This document shows positions 34,176 to 43,646 of a stretch of DNA of 64,000 nucleotides, one piece after another (positions within the stretch are counted from its first letter, which is position 1; each line of letters opens with the position of its first letter). Below the pieces are notes generated by a model, which ran no database searches, had not been told where the DNA came from, and saw only the letters and a program-made list of their open reading frames with translations. The stretch is from Rhodanobacteraceae bacterium (GTDB lineage: Bacteria > Pseudomonadota > Gammaproteobacteria > Xanthomonadales > SZUA-5). The DNA is taken from contig JACKOW010000001.1 in assembly GCA_024234055.1 (NCBI GenBank), positions 412,001-476,000 of the forward strand, in the 5' to 3' direction. The translations under genes and the position numbers were made by a program.

Positions 34176-36878
34176 ATGAGCGCTTGGAAGAAATTATTGG
34201 CCGTCGGATTTGCAACCACGCTGTTGGCAGGTTGCGGCGGCGGTGGATCCGGCAACGGAGGCGGTGGTTTCACGCCACCCTCGTCAGGCTCGATGCGATA
34301 CGACATCGTCGGTGGATTGACCTCGCTGCCGTCAAACCGAAGTCAGATCCCACCCGAGACCAACTCACCCTACTGGGTACAGCTGAATGTGCGGGTGTTG
34401 AGGTCAAACGGCCTGCCCGCAGCAGACGGTACGGTCGTGAATCTGAGTACCAACAATGTGCGCTCGTTGGCGTTATCCATCCTGGACGATCCCGAGACCA
34501 CCGACGTCAATGAGTTTGCGACGTATTTCGGCGTTATTTTCACGGAAACGACCGGCGGCCTGGCGACCTTTTTCCTCCATTCGCAGCTCGACCCCGGTAC
34601 AGTTGTGGTCACGGCATCCACGCCTGATCCCGATCAACCTGGGCGCACGCTCGCCCTGGAAATTCCGTTCACCGTGACCCAGGGGCCGCCCCCGTTCGAG
34701 CGTATCGAGATTGCTCCGGAGCGCACGGTACTGCCGGCCAATGTCTTTGGAATCGAGCCCTTCTGGGGTTCTCCCTTCGTCACCGAGGTCACGATCACAC
34801 GCCGTGATATCCGCGGTCAGCTGCTGCCGGCGGGTGCCATCCAGATCTCGTTGAATCCGATCACCAACACGGCCTTCTCGCAACTGGATGATCCAAGTAC
34901 CGAGGAGAACGAATTCCTCGTCCTGATCGGCGCCGGTCCTGCCGACGTAGTCGCGGGCAAGAAGACCATCTTCGTGCACTCGTACAACATCACCGGACAG
35001 GCCACGCAGCCAGGCCCGTTCACACTGACCGTGACAGCACAGGATCCTGACACCGGAGCCAATCTGTCGAAACAGCAGCAGTTCACGATCGTGGCGCAGG
35101 CACCGCAGTTGCCAGCCAATATCGATCTGATCCGGCCTTCGACCAGCCTTTACGTGCAGGGCTCGGGCGGCAACAACACACTGCTGCTGCAGGCCCGAGT
35201 GACCGACGGCGCCGCGGCCCTGGTTCCGGATCCGCCGACCACGGCGACGTTCAACAATGTGCAGTTCGAGATTGTCGATCAGGGCGCCAACGGCGGTGAG
35301 GTTTTCCGCGGCGTCAACGCCGCGGGTCAGAACGTACAGGGTCGGTCGATCAAGGTGGGTACGCAACAGGGTATCGCCGGCGCGACGCTCGTTTCGGGCA
35401 ACCGTCAGGGTACTTTCCTGATCCGGGTCTCGGCTGACGCAGCGGACAACAACGTCGACAATGGCATCACCTCGCCGGTCACTCGCGACGAGACGGTCAT
35501 CATCTCCGACGGCAAGTTGTTCTCGCTGAAGATCACCTCTCCCGATGTGAACGCACTGCGCGTCAATCGGGTGACCGGCGGCGTTGCGCCGGTCGGTGGA
35601 GCAACCACCATTCCGACGGACCCGAATGGCACCTACAGCCTGACGATCAGCGTGCTGGCTACCGACCGGCAGGGCAACCCGGTGCTGCCGAATACGCCGA
35701 TCGACTTCGGTCTGATTGACGCGCCGGTGGCCGGGTTCCCGACGTCGGGTCCGGGCAACTTCCTGATCAGCGGCGGTGACGGCGATCCTCAGGAAGGTGG
35801 CACGCTGTTCACGGCACCCGGTGGGGCGTTCACCTCAGCGGGCGGCGGCGCCGGACCTGGCGACACGCTGCTGGTGTTTGGCGAACAGTCCAACGCCAAC
35901 CGCGATCTGGAAAGTGCGCGAAGAATCGAGCGCATCAACAGCGCCGGCAGCCTGAACGTGACCCAGCGCTTCAACTTCAACAATGACACCGGTGTGGTCG
36001 TCAACAGTGGGCCGGTACTGCCCTATGTGATCGGTCGTGCCACCGTGGCCAACATCACTCCGAACGTGCCGACCAACGACATTGGCGTGGCTACCACGAC
36101 GATGAACTACCCCGTGAATCAGTTGGGGCGTCTGGCGGCCATCTGGGCTCGCGGTGCCGGTGAACTGGTGCAGGGCAGCACGGAGCTGGTGACGGATGCG
36201 GAACTGGTGCTGTTCCCCGGTGCTGCACCTGGATCGCTGGTGGCATCGCCTGCGCAGATCCCGGCCAACCTGACCACTACGGTCACGGTCTGCGTGGCAG
36301 ACGCTCTCGGTGCTCCGATTCAGGGTGTGCCGATCGGCTTCAATGTCGCCAACGCCTCCTCGACCACCACCGTTGATGGCCAATCCAACAGCGGTGTGCT
36401 GTCGGCATTGACCGGACCCAGCGGCTGTACAACGGCCAGCGTCACGACCGCAGGCGTGGCCAATCAGGTGCAGGCGCCTTCGATCACCTTCTTCGGAGTT
36501 GGTGATTCCAAGGTGGTCAATGTGGTTCCACCCACCGTGTCGATCCTGCAGGCCTTCCCCTCGTCCTTCTTCGGCGGCAACGGCGGACCGGTGAACCTGC
36601 GCCTGATCAACGGCAATGGCCAGCCGATTCCGGGCGTGTTGATCACGGGTGTTTGTACCGCTGAAGGAGGCGCTCAGATCCAGCTGCCACAACCGCCGGG
36701 GATCACCAATGCCAATGGCGAGACCACGGCCCGGATCACGGCGATCAATCTGGACCAGGCCCAGGGAGCGGCCAGCGGCCAGTGTGTGTTCACAGCTGCT
36801 GGCGGCTCGCCCAGCACCACCGTAACGATGCAGGGTGTGAACCTGTGTTCGATCTTCTTCTCACCGCTTTGCGGCTAA
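34176..36878 (+). CDS. Large lipoprotein with Ig-like (Big/invasin-type) repeats, last gene of the pil transcript
   Basis: A 900-residue predicted outer-membrane lipoprotein. The lipobox LLAGC ends at Cys20 and is followed by glycine (favouring outer-membrane sorting) and a Gly/Ser-rich linker. The remainder is beta-rich, with several Ig-like repeats recognisable by recurring DxxGxPLP/VxxSTNN and GLATFFLHS, GTYSLTISVLATDRQGNPV, ITNANGETTARITA and VCVADALGAPIQGVPIGF patterns, typical of Big_1/invasin-type domains. It begins 53 bases after pilQ on the same strand and is ended by a strong terminator, so it is probably cotranscribed with the pilus genes. A role in pilus-linked adhesion or secretin support is possible but not shown. 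Start chosen for AGGAGA eight bases upstream. Confidence 0.85.
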   Translation: MSAWKKLLAVGFATTLLAGCGGGGSGNGGGGFTPPSSGSMRYDIVGGLTSLPSNRSQIPPETNSPYWVQLNVRVLRSNGLPAADGTVVNLSTNNVRSLALSILDDPETTDVNEFATYFGVIFTETTGGLATFFLHSQLDPGTVVVTASTPDPDQPGRTLALEIPFTVTQGPPPFERIEIAPERTVLPANVFGIEPFWGSPFVTEVTITRRDIRGQLLPAGAIQISLNPITNTAFSQLDDPSTEENEFLVLIGAGPADVVAGKKTIFVHSYNITGQATQPGPFTLTVTAQDPDTGANLSKQQQFTIVAQAPQLPANIDLIRPSTSLYVQGSGGNNTLLLQARVTDGAAALVPDPPTTATFNNVQFEIVDQGANGGEVFRGVNAAGQNVQGRSIKVGTQQGIAGATLVSGNRQGTFLIRVSADAADNNVDNGITSPVTRDETVIISDGKLFSLKITSPDVNALRVNRVTGGVAPVGGATTIPTDPNGTYSLTISVLATDRQGNPVLPNTPIDFGLIDAPVAGFPTSGPGNFLISGGDGDPQEGGTLFTAPGGAFTSAGGGAGPGDTLLVFGEQSNANRDLESARRIERINSAGSLNVTQRFNFNNDTGVVVNSGPVLPYVIGRATVANITPNVPTNDIGVATTTMNYPVNQLGRLAAIWARGAGELVQGSTELVTDAELVLFPGAAPGSLVASPAQIPANLTTTVTVCVADALGAPIQGVPIGFNVANASSTTTVDGQSNSGVLSALTGPSGCTTASVTTAGVANQVQAPSITFFGVGDSKVVNVVPPTVSILQAFPSSFFGGNGGPVNLRLINGNGQPIPGVLITGVCTAEGGAQIQLPQPPGITNANGETTARITAINLDQAQGAASGQCVFTAAGGSPSTTVTMQGVNLCSIFFSPLCG

Positions 36879-36899
36879 ATCACCAAGCCTGAGCAGACG

Positions 36900-36926
36900 A
36901 AAAAGGGGCCGAAAGGCCCCTTTTTT
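36900..36926 (+). terminator. Strong rho-independent terminator of the pil operon
   Basis: A perfect stem AAAAGGGGCC/GGCCCC-TTTT around a GAAA tetraloop, ending in six T residues, about 22 bases after the lipoprotein stop. Confidence 0.95.
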
Positions 36927-37008
36927 GTGTCAACGCGCCGGCCCTTGTACCTGCCGCGCAACGTTCACTCCGTTATCCTAGTTTGCTTAGGCAGTTCGGT
37001 ATCCGCAC

Positions 37009-38253
37009 ATGAGCTCGGCCAGCGCCAAACGAGTATTTGCGCCCGGTGAACGCATCTTCACCGAGGGTGACGTGCCGGATGTGGCCTACCTCATTGAAAC
37101 AGGCCGAATCGAGGTCTGGGCTACTCAGGGCAGCAAGCGGCTCACGCTGAGCTACCTGGGCGCAGGCGAGATTCTGGGTGAGATGGCAGTGATCGACCGC
37201 GCGCCGCGCAGCGCCAGTGCCGACGCCATCACCGAAGTGTCGGTCACTGAAATTCGCGCGGATCAGTTGCGTGAGCGCCTCGACGAGGCCGATCCCGTGC
37301 TGCGTGGATTGTTGATCGGCCTGCTGTCGCGATACCGGCGGGGATTGCGTGCCGCGCGGGTGGGTGTGCTGGACGAGCCGGAGAGTGATGACCTGGCCGT
37401 GGTCGACCAGAAGCGGCGGGTTGCCGACAAGATCAGACTGGAAAGAGAGCTGCTGGAGGCATTGGACGGTGACCAGTTGCGGGTCGTGTTCCAGCCCATC
37501 TTCGACCTTCACGAGAGCAGGATCGCGGGCTTTGAAGCCCTGGTTCGATGGGATCATCCCGTTCGAGGGCCGGTTTCACCCAACGAGTTCATCGCGCTGG
37601 CCGAGGAAACCTCCCTGATTGTGCCCGTTGGGCACTACGCGCTGATGCGCTCTTGTGCATTGCTGGCCGAACTGGACCAGCGCCTGAATTCGGATTTCCG
37701 TCCATGGGTTGCGGTGAACATTTCCGCACGGCAGTCGCTGGTGCCGGACTTCGCCGACCTGCTGGCCAGCACCGCGAGGGATTCGGGCCTGGATCCTGTT
37801 CGACTGAAGGCAGAGATCACCGAAAGCCTGGCACTGGACTATGAGCGAGTGCAGGCTTTGATCGCGCGCTGCCGCTGGCATGGAATTGGCGTGTCGCTGG
37901 ATGACTTCGGTACCGGTCATTCGGGCCTGGGCCATCTGCACCGGCTCGAGTTCGACACCATCAAGCTCGATCAGAGCTTCGTGAGACCCTTGCCGGGTGA
38001 TCTCAAGGCCGCCGCGCTGGTGCGGGGAATCGTGACCATGCTGCACGGCATGGGCGCCGAGATGGTGGCGGAAGGCGTGGAGACCATCGAACAGGCGCGC
38101 GCGTTGAAGAGCCAGGGCGTGCGCTATTTGCAGGGATGGTTGATCGGGAAGCCGCAGGATCCGGCGGTCCTGGATCCTCTGCACGTCAACCCTCTGCTGC
38201 TGGAACTGCAATCCGCCCAGCCTGGGCATGGCCGGCGCGGGGCGCGCGCTTAG
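37009..38253 (+). CDS. Cyclic-nucleotide-binding domain plus EAL c-di-GMP phosphodiesterase
   Basis: A 414-residue cytosolic protein. Residues about 8-110 form a CRP-like cyclic nucleotide-binding domain with the phosphate-binding cassette GEILGEMAVIDRAPRSASA (conserved Glu and Arg-Ser). Residues about 150-400 are an EAL domain with all hallmarks of an active phosphodiesterase: FEALVRW near 175, ITES, DDFGTG near 297, KLDQSF, EGVE and QGWLIG. Direct control of c-di-GMP breakdown by cAMP or cGMP is a reasonable inference. No helix-turn-helix is present. A diguanylate cyclase gene lies convergently just downstream. Confidence 0.92.
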   Translation: MSSASAKRVFAPGERIFTEGDVPDVAYLIETGRIEVWATQGSKRLTLSYLGAGEILGEMAVIDRAPRSASADAITEVSVTEIRADQLRERLDEADPVLRGLLIGLLSRYRRGLRAARVGVLDEPESDDLAVVDQKRRVADKIRLERELLEALDGDQLRVVFQPIFDLHESRIAGFEALVRWDHPVRGPVSPNEFIALAEETSLIVPVGHYALMRSCALLAELDQRLNSDFRPWVAVNISARQSLVPDFADLLASTARDSGLDPVRLKAEITESLALDYERVQALIARCRWHGIGVSLDDFGTGHSGLGHLHRLEFDTIKLDQSFVRPLPGDLKAAALVRGIVTMLHGMGAEMVAEGVETIEQARALKSQGVRYLQGWLIGKPQDPAVLDPLHVNPLLLELQSAQPGHGRRGARA

Positions 38254-38371
38254 CCCGCAGTTTGCCGGTTACCGAGAAAATGCCGTATCTGAGATCGGGG
38301 CCGCCATCCTGGCGTGGTAGCGAAGCTCTTTCGATCCACCAGACGGAAGTCCGCGGCGCGCGACGGAGTGA

Positions 38372-39445
38372 TCAGTTCATCCGCGCCGCACCGGCCAGGG
38401 TCAGTCGGTTGCGGCCACGCTGCTTGGAGCGATACAGCGCCTTGTCCGCTGCATCGACCACGGCGCTGCAGGTGCGTCGCTCAGGGTCACGTTCCGCCAG
38501 GCCTATGCTGATGGTGACTCCGACCTCACCCGCCGTCTGGCCCCGCCGCACGGCCTGGGCGCGTGTTCTGGATGCGTCCTTGCGCAAGCGCACGCGCAGA
38601 CTTTCCACCGCGGTACGCACGTCTTCCAGCGCTTCGCCCGCGTGCTCAACTCGACGGCCATCGAAGACGATGGCGAACTCCTCGCCGCCATAGCGGTAGG
38701 CCGAACCGCCAGCGCAGCGTCGCAACTGCCCGGCCACAGACTTGAGGACGCGATCGCCGGCCTCATGGCCGTAACGGTCGTTGAAGCGCTTGAAGAAATC
38801 GATGTCGACCATGGCCACCGCCATACGCCCGGTACTGCGCGACAGGCGCTCGTCCAGGGCCCGGCGGTTGGGCAGGCCCGTCAGCGCATCGATGAAGGCC
38901 ATGCGGTAGGCACCGTAGAGTACGGCAATGACGATGGCGCCGGCGAAAGCCGCCAACCAGGCCCGCATGGACAGCGGTGGCGCCGGCGACAGCGCCACCA
39001 TCGCCGGCACCAAGGCCAGAGACAGATGCAGATCCAGCGGCCATCCCCGACGCAACCAGCGCAACAGCGCCCATGCCGCAGCCGCCCCAAGCGCCCAGGC
39101 AGCCAGACCGAGCGGCGCGGCTGACACCCAGCCAGCCCACTCGTCGAGCACCTGGGAAACTCGCGGCATGGACGCCGGAAGGGTGCTCAACCCCGCTGCA
39201 GCCAGAACCAGACCCAGACTTCGCAGCGATCGCAGAGGTGGTTCTGGCAATACGACGATGAGCAGCACCAGACCGGCGCTGGCGAGGCTGAGGCCCGCTG
39301 TGCTGGACGGCGCGTACATGGGCACGCTCAGTGCGGCAAGCACCAGCGCATATCGATTGCGGCCGAAACCAAGCGCAAGCAGAAGCCCGCATAGCCAAAC
39401 TGCGTCGGCATTCTTCTCAAGCACGCTCAAGAGGTTGACCAGCAT
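38372..39445 (-). CDS. Membrane-bound GGDEF diguanylate cyclase
   Basis: A 357-residue protein with about six membrane helices in the first 170 residues (no recognised sensor domain) and a C-terminal GGDEF domain (about 180-345). DALTGLPNRRALDERL opens the domain and the active site reads RYGGEEFAIVF near 250, compatible with c-di-GMP synthesis. The usual RxxD inhibitory site before the active loop is absent (CAGG instead), so product feedback may be missing. It is convergent to the cNMP-EAL gene, separated by 118 bases without a clear terminator. Confidence 0.9.
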   Translation of the reverse strand: MLVNLLSVLEKNADAVWLCGLLLALGFGRNRYALVLAALSVPMYAPSSTAGLSLASAGLVLLIVVLPEPPLRSLRSLGLVLAAAGLSTLPASMPRVSQVLDEWAGWVSAAPLGLAAWALGAAAAWALLRWLRRGWPLDLHLSLALVPAMVALSPAPPLSMRAWLAAFAGAIVIAVLYGAYRMAFIDALTGLPNRRALDERLSRSTGRMAVAMVDIDFFKRFNDRYGHEAGDRVLKSVAGQLRRCAGGSAYRYGGEEFAIVFDGRRVEHAGEALEDVRTAVESLRVRLRKDASRTRAQAVRRGQTAGEVGVTISIGLAERDPERRTCSAVVDAADKALYRSKQRGRNRLTLAGAARMN

Positions 39446-39677
39446 TATTCAAGTACTTTCGAGGCAGAGGCATTCTACGGCAGGGGCGTGAGCCCACAAG
39501 CGTCAAAGTCGAGCTTTGTGACCAATGTCCCGGCGAATCCCGGCAGCGGCTACCCAAACGTCGCAGGCCCAAAGCCCAGCAGTGCTGACCAATGCCCGGC
39601 ATTTCAGTTCGGGCCGGGACAGACGCGGCGCATTGCGGCAGAATCCTCCGCCTCTTTGCCCGCCGGGAGCACCCCCA

Positions 39678-41681
39678 ATGTCCAGCCGCCGCAATCTGGC
39701 CAATGCCATCCGCGCATTGGCAATGGATGCCGTCCAGCAAGCCAATTCCGGACATCCCGGCATGCCAATGGGAATGGCGGATATCGCCGAAGTGTTGTGG
39801 AACGACTTCCTGCGCCACAACCCCAGCGATCCACACTGGTTCAACCGCGACCGATTTGTGCTCAGCAACGGTCATGGCTCGATGCTGCATTACGCGCTGC
39901 TGCATCTGTCCGGATACGACTTGCCGATCGAGGAACTGAAGCGCTTTCGTCAGTTGCACTCGAAGACACCAGGCCATCCCGAAGTGCACGAGACCCCGGG
40001 TGTTGAAACCACGACCGGTCCCCTCGGGCAGGGTCTGGCCAACGCTGTAGGCATGGCCTTGGCGGAGAAGATCCTGGCCAAGCGCTTCAATCGACCTGGC
40101 TTCGAGCTCGTCGATCACTACACCTACGTGTTCCTGGGTGATGGCTGCCTGATGGAGGGCATCTCCCACGAAGTCGCCTCTTTGGCCGGAACGCTGAAGC
40201 TGGGCAAGCTGATTGTCATCTATGACGACAACGGCATTTCCATTGACGGCAAGGTCCAGGGTTGGTTCACCGACGACACCCCCAAGCGCTTCGAATCCTA
40301 TGGCTGGGAGGTCATTCCCGATATCGACGGGCACAATGCCGAGGCCATCAAGGCAGCTCTGGTCACCGCCGCCGCCGATCCGGACAAGCCGACCCTGATT
40401 TGTTGCAAGACCGTGATCGGCTTCGGTTCACCGGCCAAGCAAGGTTCCGAATCCAGCCACGGCGCACCGCTGGGGCGCGATGAAGTGGCTGCCGCCCGCG
40501 CACAGCTGGGCTGGCACCACGAGCCCTTCCAGATTCCGGAAGAGATCTACAGTGCCTTTGACGCTCGTGTGGCCGGCGCTGGCTGGCAGCGTGACTGGGA
40601 AAGCCTGCACGCTCGCTACCAGGAACAATTTCCGGAGCTGGCGGCAGAACTGGACCGCCGTCTGGCCGGCGAGCTGCCAGCCGAGTTTGCGCCGACCATT
40701 GATGCCTTGATTGCCGACTTCGACCGCGATGCCAGCAGCATCGCCTCGCGCAAGGCCAGCCAGCGCGCCCTGGAAGTGCTGGTGCCGGTGTTGCCGGAGT
40801 TGATCGGCGGATCGGCCGATCTGGCGCACTCCAACTACTCCATCGTCAAGGCCAGCAGCGATGTGCAGACGGCCGAGGATGGTGGCAATTACGTCTATTT
40901 CGGCGTGCGCGAATTCGGTATGAGCGCCATTGCCAATGGCATGGCCTTGCACGGTGGCATCCTGCCTTTCACCGCCACCTTCCTGGTGTTTTCCGACTAC
41001 GCCCGCAACGCCGTGCGCATGAGCGCGCTGATGGGTGCCCGCGTGGTCCATGTCTACACGCACGATTCCATTGGCCTGGGTGAAGATGGCCCCACCCACC
41101 AACCGATCGAGCACCTGGCAAGCCTGCGCTACATCCCCAACAACCGGGTCTGGCGCCCCGCCGATGCGGTGGAATCGGCCGTGGCCTGGAAATGCGCGAT
41201 CGAACGTCGCGATGGACCGAGCTGCCTGGCCTTCTCACGCCAGAATCTGAAGGCTCAGCCGCGCACAGCGGAACAGATTGCGGCCATTGCCCGCGGTGGC
41301 TATGTGCTGCTCGATACCATGCCCGGCAAGATCGATCTGATCTTCATCGGCACCGGATCGGAGCTGGATCTGGCGGTGCAGGCCGCACATGCGTTGGCGG
41401 GCGAGGGTTTTGCCATTCGCGTGGTCTCCATGCCCTGCGCCGAGGTGTTCGATGCACAGCCCGCGGCCTATCGCGAAACCGTGCTGCCCAAGGCCAGCCG
41501 CAGACGCGTGGCCGTCGAAGCGGCCATCGGTGACTATTGGCGCAAATATGTCGGTCTGGATGGTGCCGTGATCGGCATGCAGAGCTTTGGGGCCTCGGCC
41601 CCGGACAAGGTGCTGTACGCGCATTTCGGCTTCGGCCTGGAGCGCGTGATCCAGACCGGGCGGGATCTGCTGAACGGCTGA
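39678..41681 (+). CDS. tkt: Transketolase
   Basis: A 667-residue ThDP-dependent enzyme of the non-oxidative pentose phosphate pathway. The N-terminal ThDP-binding motif is GDGCLMEGISHEVASLAG ending in YDDNGIS; early histidines lie in NSGHPGMPMG and SNGHGSMLHYALLH; the pyrimidine domain has GVREFGMSAIANGMALHGG and THDSIGLGEDGPTHQP. The start at 39678 (MSSRRNLANAIRAL) matches the family; an open extension of 51 codons upstream is not family-like. It stands alone, divergent from the GGDEF gene. Confidence 0.97.
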   Translation: MSSRRNLANAIRALAMDAVQQANSGHPGMPMGMADIAEVLWNDFLRHNPSDPHWFNRDRFVLSNGHGSMLHYALLHLSGYDLPIEELKRFRQLHSKTPGHPEVHETPGVETTTGPLGQGLANAVGMALAEKILAKRFNRPGFELVDHYTYVFLGDGCLMEGISHEVASLAGTLKLGKLIVIYDDNGISIDGKVQGWFTDDTPKRFESYGWEVIPDIDGHNAEAIKAALVTAAADPDKPTLICCKTVIGFGSPAKQGSESSHGAPLGRDEVAAARAQLGWHHEPFQIPEEIYSAFDARVAGAGWQRDWESLHARYQEQFPELAAELDRRLAGELPAEFAPTIDALIADFDRDASSIASRKASQRALEVLVPVLPELIGGSADLAHSNYSIVKASSDVQTAEDGGNYVYFGVREFGMSAIANGMALHGGILPFTATFLVFSDYARNAVRMSALMGARVVHVYTHDSIGLGEDGPTHQPIEHLASLRYIPNNRVWRPADAVESAVAWKCAIERRDGPSCLAFSRQNLKAQPRTAEQIAAIARGGYVLLDTMPGKIDLIFIGTGSELDLAVQAAHALAGEGFAIRVVSMPCAEVFDAQPAAYRETVLPKASRRRVAVEAAIGDYWRKYVGLDGAVIGMQSFGASAPDKVLYAHFGFGLERVIQTGRDLLNG

Positions 41682-41685
41682 TGGT

Positions 41686-42567
41686 TCAGGGCGCGCCGGA
41701 TCGGGCAGGTGCGAACTCGTTCGCATGCACCTGCCCGGTCGCCCCTGAGTGGCGCTTCTGCGGGTCCTCGCCCAGCAGGCGGTTGAGCAAGGCTGCCAAG
41801 CGTGCCCCGGCCAGTTTCAGGCGTTGATCTGCCAACGGCCGTTTGGCATGCAGATAGCGGGAACTGATCTTGTGTTTGGGCGGGTAGAAATCATCCGCCT
41901 GGACGATGCGGCAGGATTCTTCTGCCCAGGTTCCGGGGCTGGCTGCCGGCAGCTGCGATCGCGAAACCCGCCACAGCGGCTTTGCGGCCACCCGCGCCCG
42001 ATACTGGCGCCAGTCCAGCTTGAGGCTTTCGATCAGCAGTGAGTCCCACACCGAATGCAGATTCCAGCCCTCGCGCCGGATGCTGATCTGGAAGTCGTTG
42101 CCGCCCCTGTCGGCGGCGAATCCCGCGTGCAGCGGCTGGTGCACATCACCGACGAAATGGACGATGAACTTGAGCGCATCGCGCCGGCGCTCGCGCGGCA
42201 GTTCGGGGTCGACCAGTTCCTGGCTGAAGCGCTGGATGGCCGCGACCACGCACAGACCCTCGGAGCACAGCCGGTCGCCGTCGTAGTGGCAGTCGCCGGG
42301 CGTGAAGTTGACCCAGTGCAGCGGCACGGTCCAGCGATATTCGGGTACTGAGTCGCGCACCTCGTCGGCCCAGATCGATACGCCCGCAAGCGTCGGATCG
42401 GGCTCGCCCTGCAGCAGTTCGGCCACCGCGGCACTGGCTCTTGCATTGAGCTTGGCCTGCGCCAGTTCGCCGACGATGCGGTGACCGTCCCGGCCCCACG
42501 CATATGCCTTGGCGGCCGCGCCTGCCAGCATCAAGCCGAGCAGCATCAGGGTCCAGGTTTTTCGCAT
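41686..42567 (-). CDS. Secreted S1/P1 family nuclease
   Basis: A 293-residue exported zinc nuclease of the S1/P1 type, acting on single-stranded nucleic acids or 3'-nucleotides. The signal peptide (1-23) ends before WGRDGHRIVGE; in this family the mature N-terminal Trp itself binds zinc. Further ligands are in SIWADEVRD, HWVNF and IVHFVGDVHQPLHAGF, and in the NDFQISI / NLHSVWDSLLI region. The start at 42567 is chosen for the signal peptide. Its 3' end is four bases from the transketolase stop, so the genes are tightly convergent. Confidence 0.92.
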   Translation of the reverse strand: MRKTWTLMLLGLMLAGAAAKAYAWGRDGHRIVGELAQAKLNARASAAVAELLQGEPDPTLAGVSIWADEVRDSVPEYRWTVPLHWVNFTPGDCHYDGDRLCSEGLCVVAAIQRFSQELVDPELPRERRRDALKFIVHFVGDVHQPLHAGFAADRGGNDFQISIRREGWNLHSVWDSLLIESLKLDWRQYRARVAAKPLWRVSRSQLPAASPGTWAEESCRIVQADDFYPPKHKISSRYLHAKRPLADQRLKLAGARLAALLNRLLGEDPQKRHSGATGQVHANEFAPARSGAP

Positions 42568-42637
42568 GTGGAGATGGCATCTGCCGAGCGGAGGGGGGAG
42601 CATATCGTCAGACGATGGACAGAATGAGCACATCCCG

Positions 42638-43495
42638 GTGAACGAAGGAGATTTGCGCACGGAACGGGTCACCTGGTCGCAGTTCTTGCGTCAGGCTCAG
42701 GCAGCTGCGCCTGCTGATGTCGACAGCATCGATGCCGAATATCTGCTGGCCCACGTGCTCGGTCGCAACCGCGCCGGCCTCTATGCCCGACTGGGCGATG
42801 CCGTCACGGCAGCCGAGGCAGCTCGATTTCGAGCGCTGTGGCAGCGCCGCTGCGCTGGCGAGCCACATGCCTACCTGATCGGTGAGCGTGAGTTCTATGG
42901 TCGCCCCTTCCTGGTCAACCCTGCGGTACTGATTCCACGCCCCGACACCGAGATACTGCTCGAAGCCGGCTTGGCGCGATGGCCCATTGGGCGCGCCGGC
43001 ATCGTGCTTGATGCCGGTACCGGCTCGGGGGCGCTGGCAATCAGTTTTCAGCTGGAGCGAGCGCGGAGCAGCGTTATTGCCGTAGACCGCAGCCCTGCGG
43101 CGCTGGCAGTGGCGCAGGCCAACGCCCGCCGATTGGCGGCTCGAATCGGCTACTGGTGCGGCGACTGGTTGCAGGCAGTGAGCGCGGGCAGTGTCGACCT
43201 GATTCTCTCCAACCCGCCCTATCTGGATGCTGCTGATCCGCACCTGCCGGCATTGATCGCCAGCGGCGAACCTGAAGCGGCACTGCGGGCACCGGAATCG
43301 GGACTCGGTGATCTGCTGACGCTGATACGCGAGGCCAAAGGCGTACTGCGCACCGGTGGCTGGCTGCTGCTGGAGCACGGTTGGACGCAGGCGCCGGCCG
43401 TGCGCGAGGCCCTGTTGGACCAGGGCTATGTCGAGGTGAGCAGCGAACGTGATCTGGCCGGCCACGAGCGGGTGAGCGGGGGACGAGTGCCGTGA
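42638..43495 (+). CDS. prmC: Peptide chain release factor N5-glutamine methyltransferase
   Basis: A 285-residue enzyme that methylates the Gln of the GGQ motif in release factors 1 and 2. The N-terminal helical domain (DAEYLLAHVLGRNRAGLYARLG) is followed by GEREFYGRPFLVNPAVLIPRPDTE, the SAM-binding LDAGTGSGALAISF near 125, and the signature ILSNPPYLD near 195. The start is uncertain; I chose the GTG at 42638, giving the expected length, while a TTG at 42653 is also possible. It is divergent from the nuclease gene with a 70-bp gap. Confidence 0.93.
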   Translation: MNEGDLRTERVTWSQFLRQAQAAAPADVDSIDAEYLLAHVLGRNRAGLYARLGDAVTAAEAARFRALWQRRCAGEPHAYLIGEREFYGRPFLVNPAVLIPRPDTEILLEAGLARWPIGRAGIVLDAGTGSGALAISFQLERARSSVIAVDRSPAALAVAQANARRLAARIGYWCGDWLQAVSAGSVDLILSNPPYLDAADPHLPALIASGEPEAALRAPESGLGDLLTLIREAKGVLRTGGWLLLEHGWTQAPAVREALLDQGYVEVSSERDLAGHERVSGGRVP

Positions 43496-43552
43496 AGCCT
43501 TGCGAGGAGGTCCAGCATCTATCGCCCGGCGATGGCAATTCGATCCTTGCTC

Positions 43553-43624
43553 TGGAGGGCGCCGCACTGCAGCGCCACCTTTTGCAGACGGCAGATCAAC
43601 AGCGGCCGCGCAGGCACCCGTCGA
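43553..43624. repeat. GC-rich palindromic repeat, copy 2
   Basis: Related to 1709-1780 over about 70 bases (shared start TGGAGGGCGCCGC and shared AGCGGCCGCGCAGGC). It lies 22 bases before the start of the unknown membrane-anchored protein gene. Confidence 0.6.
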
Positions 43625-43646
43625 TGAACCCGATCAGGAATTAGCC

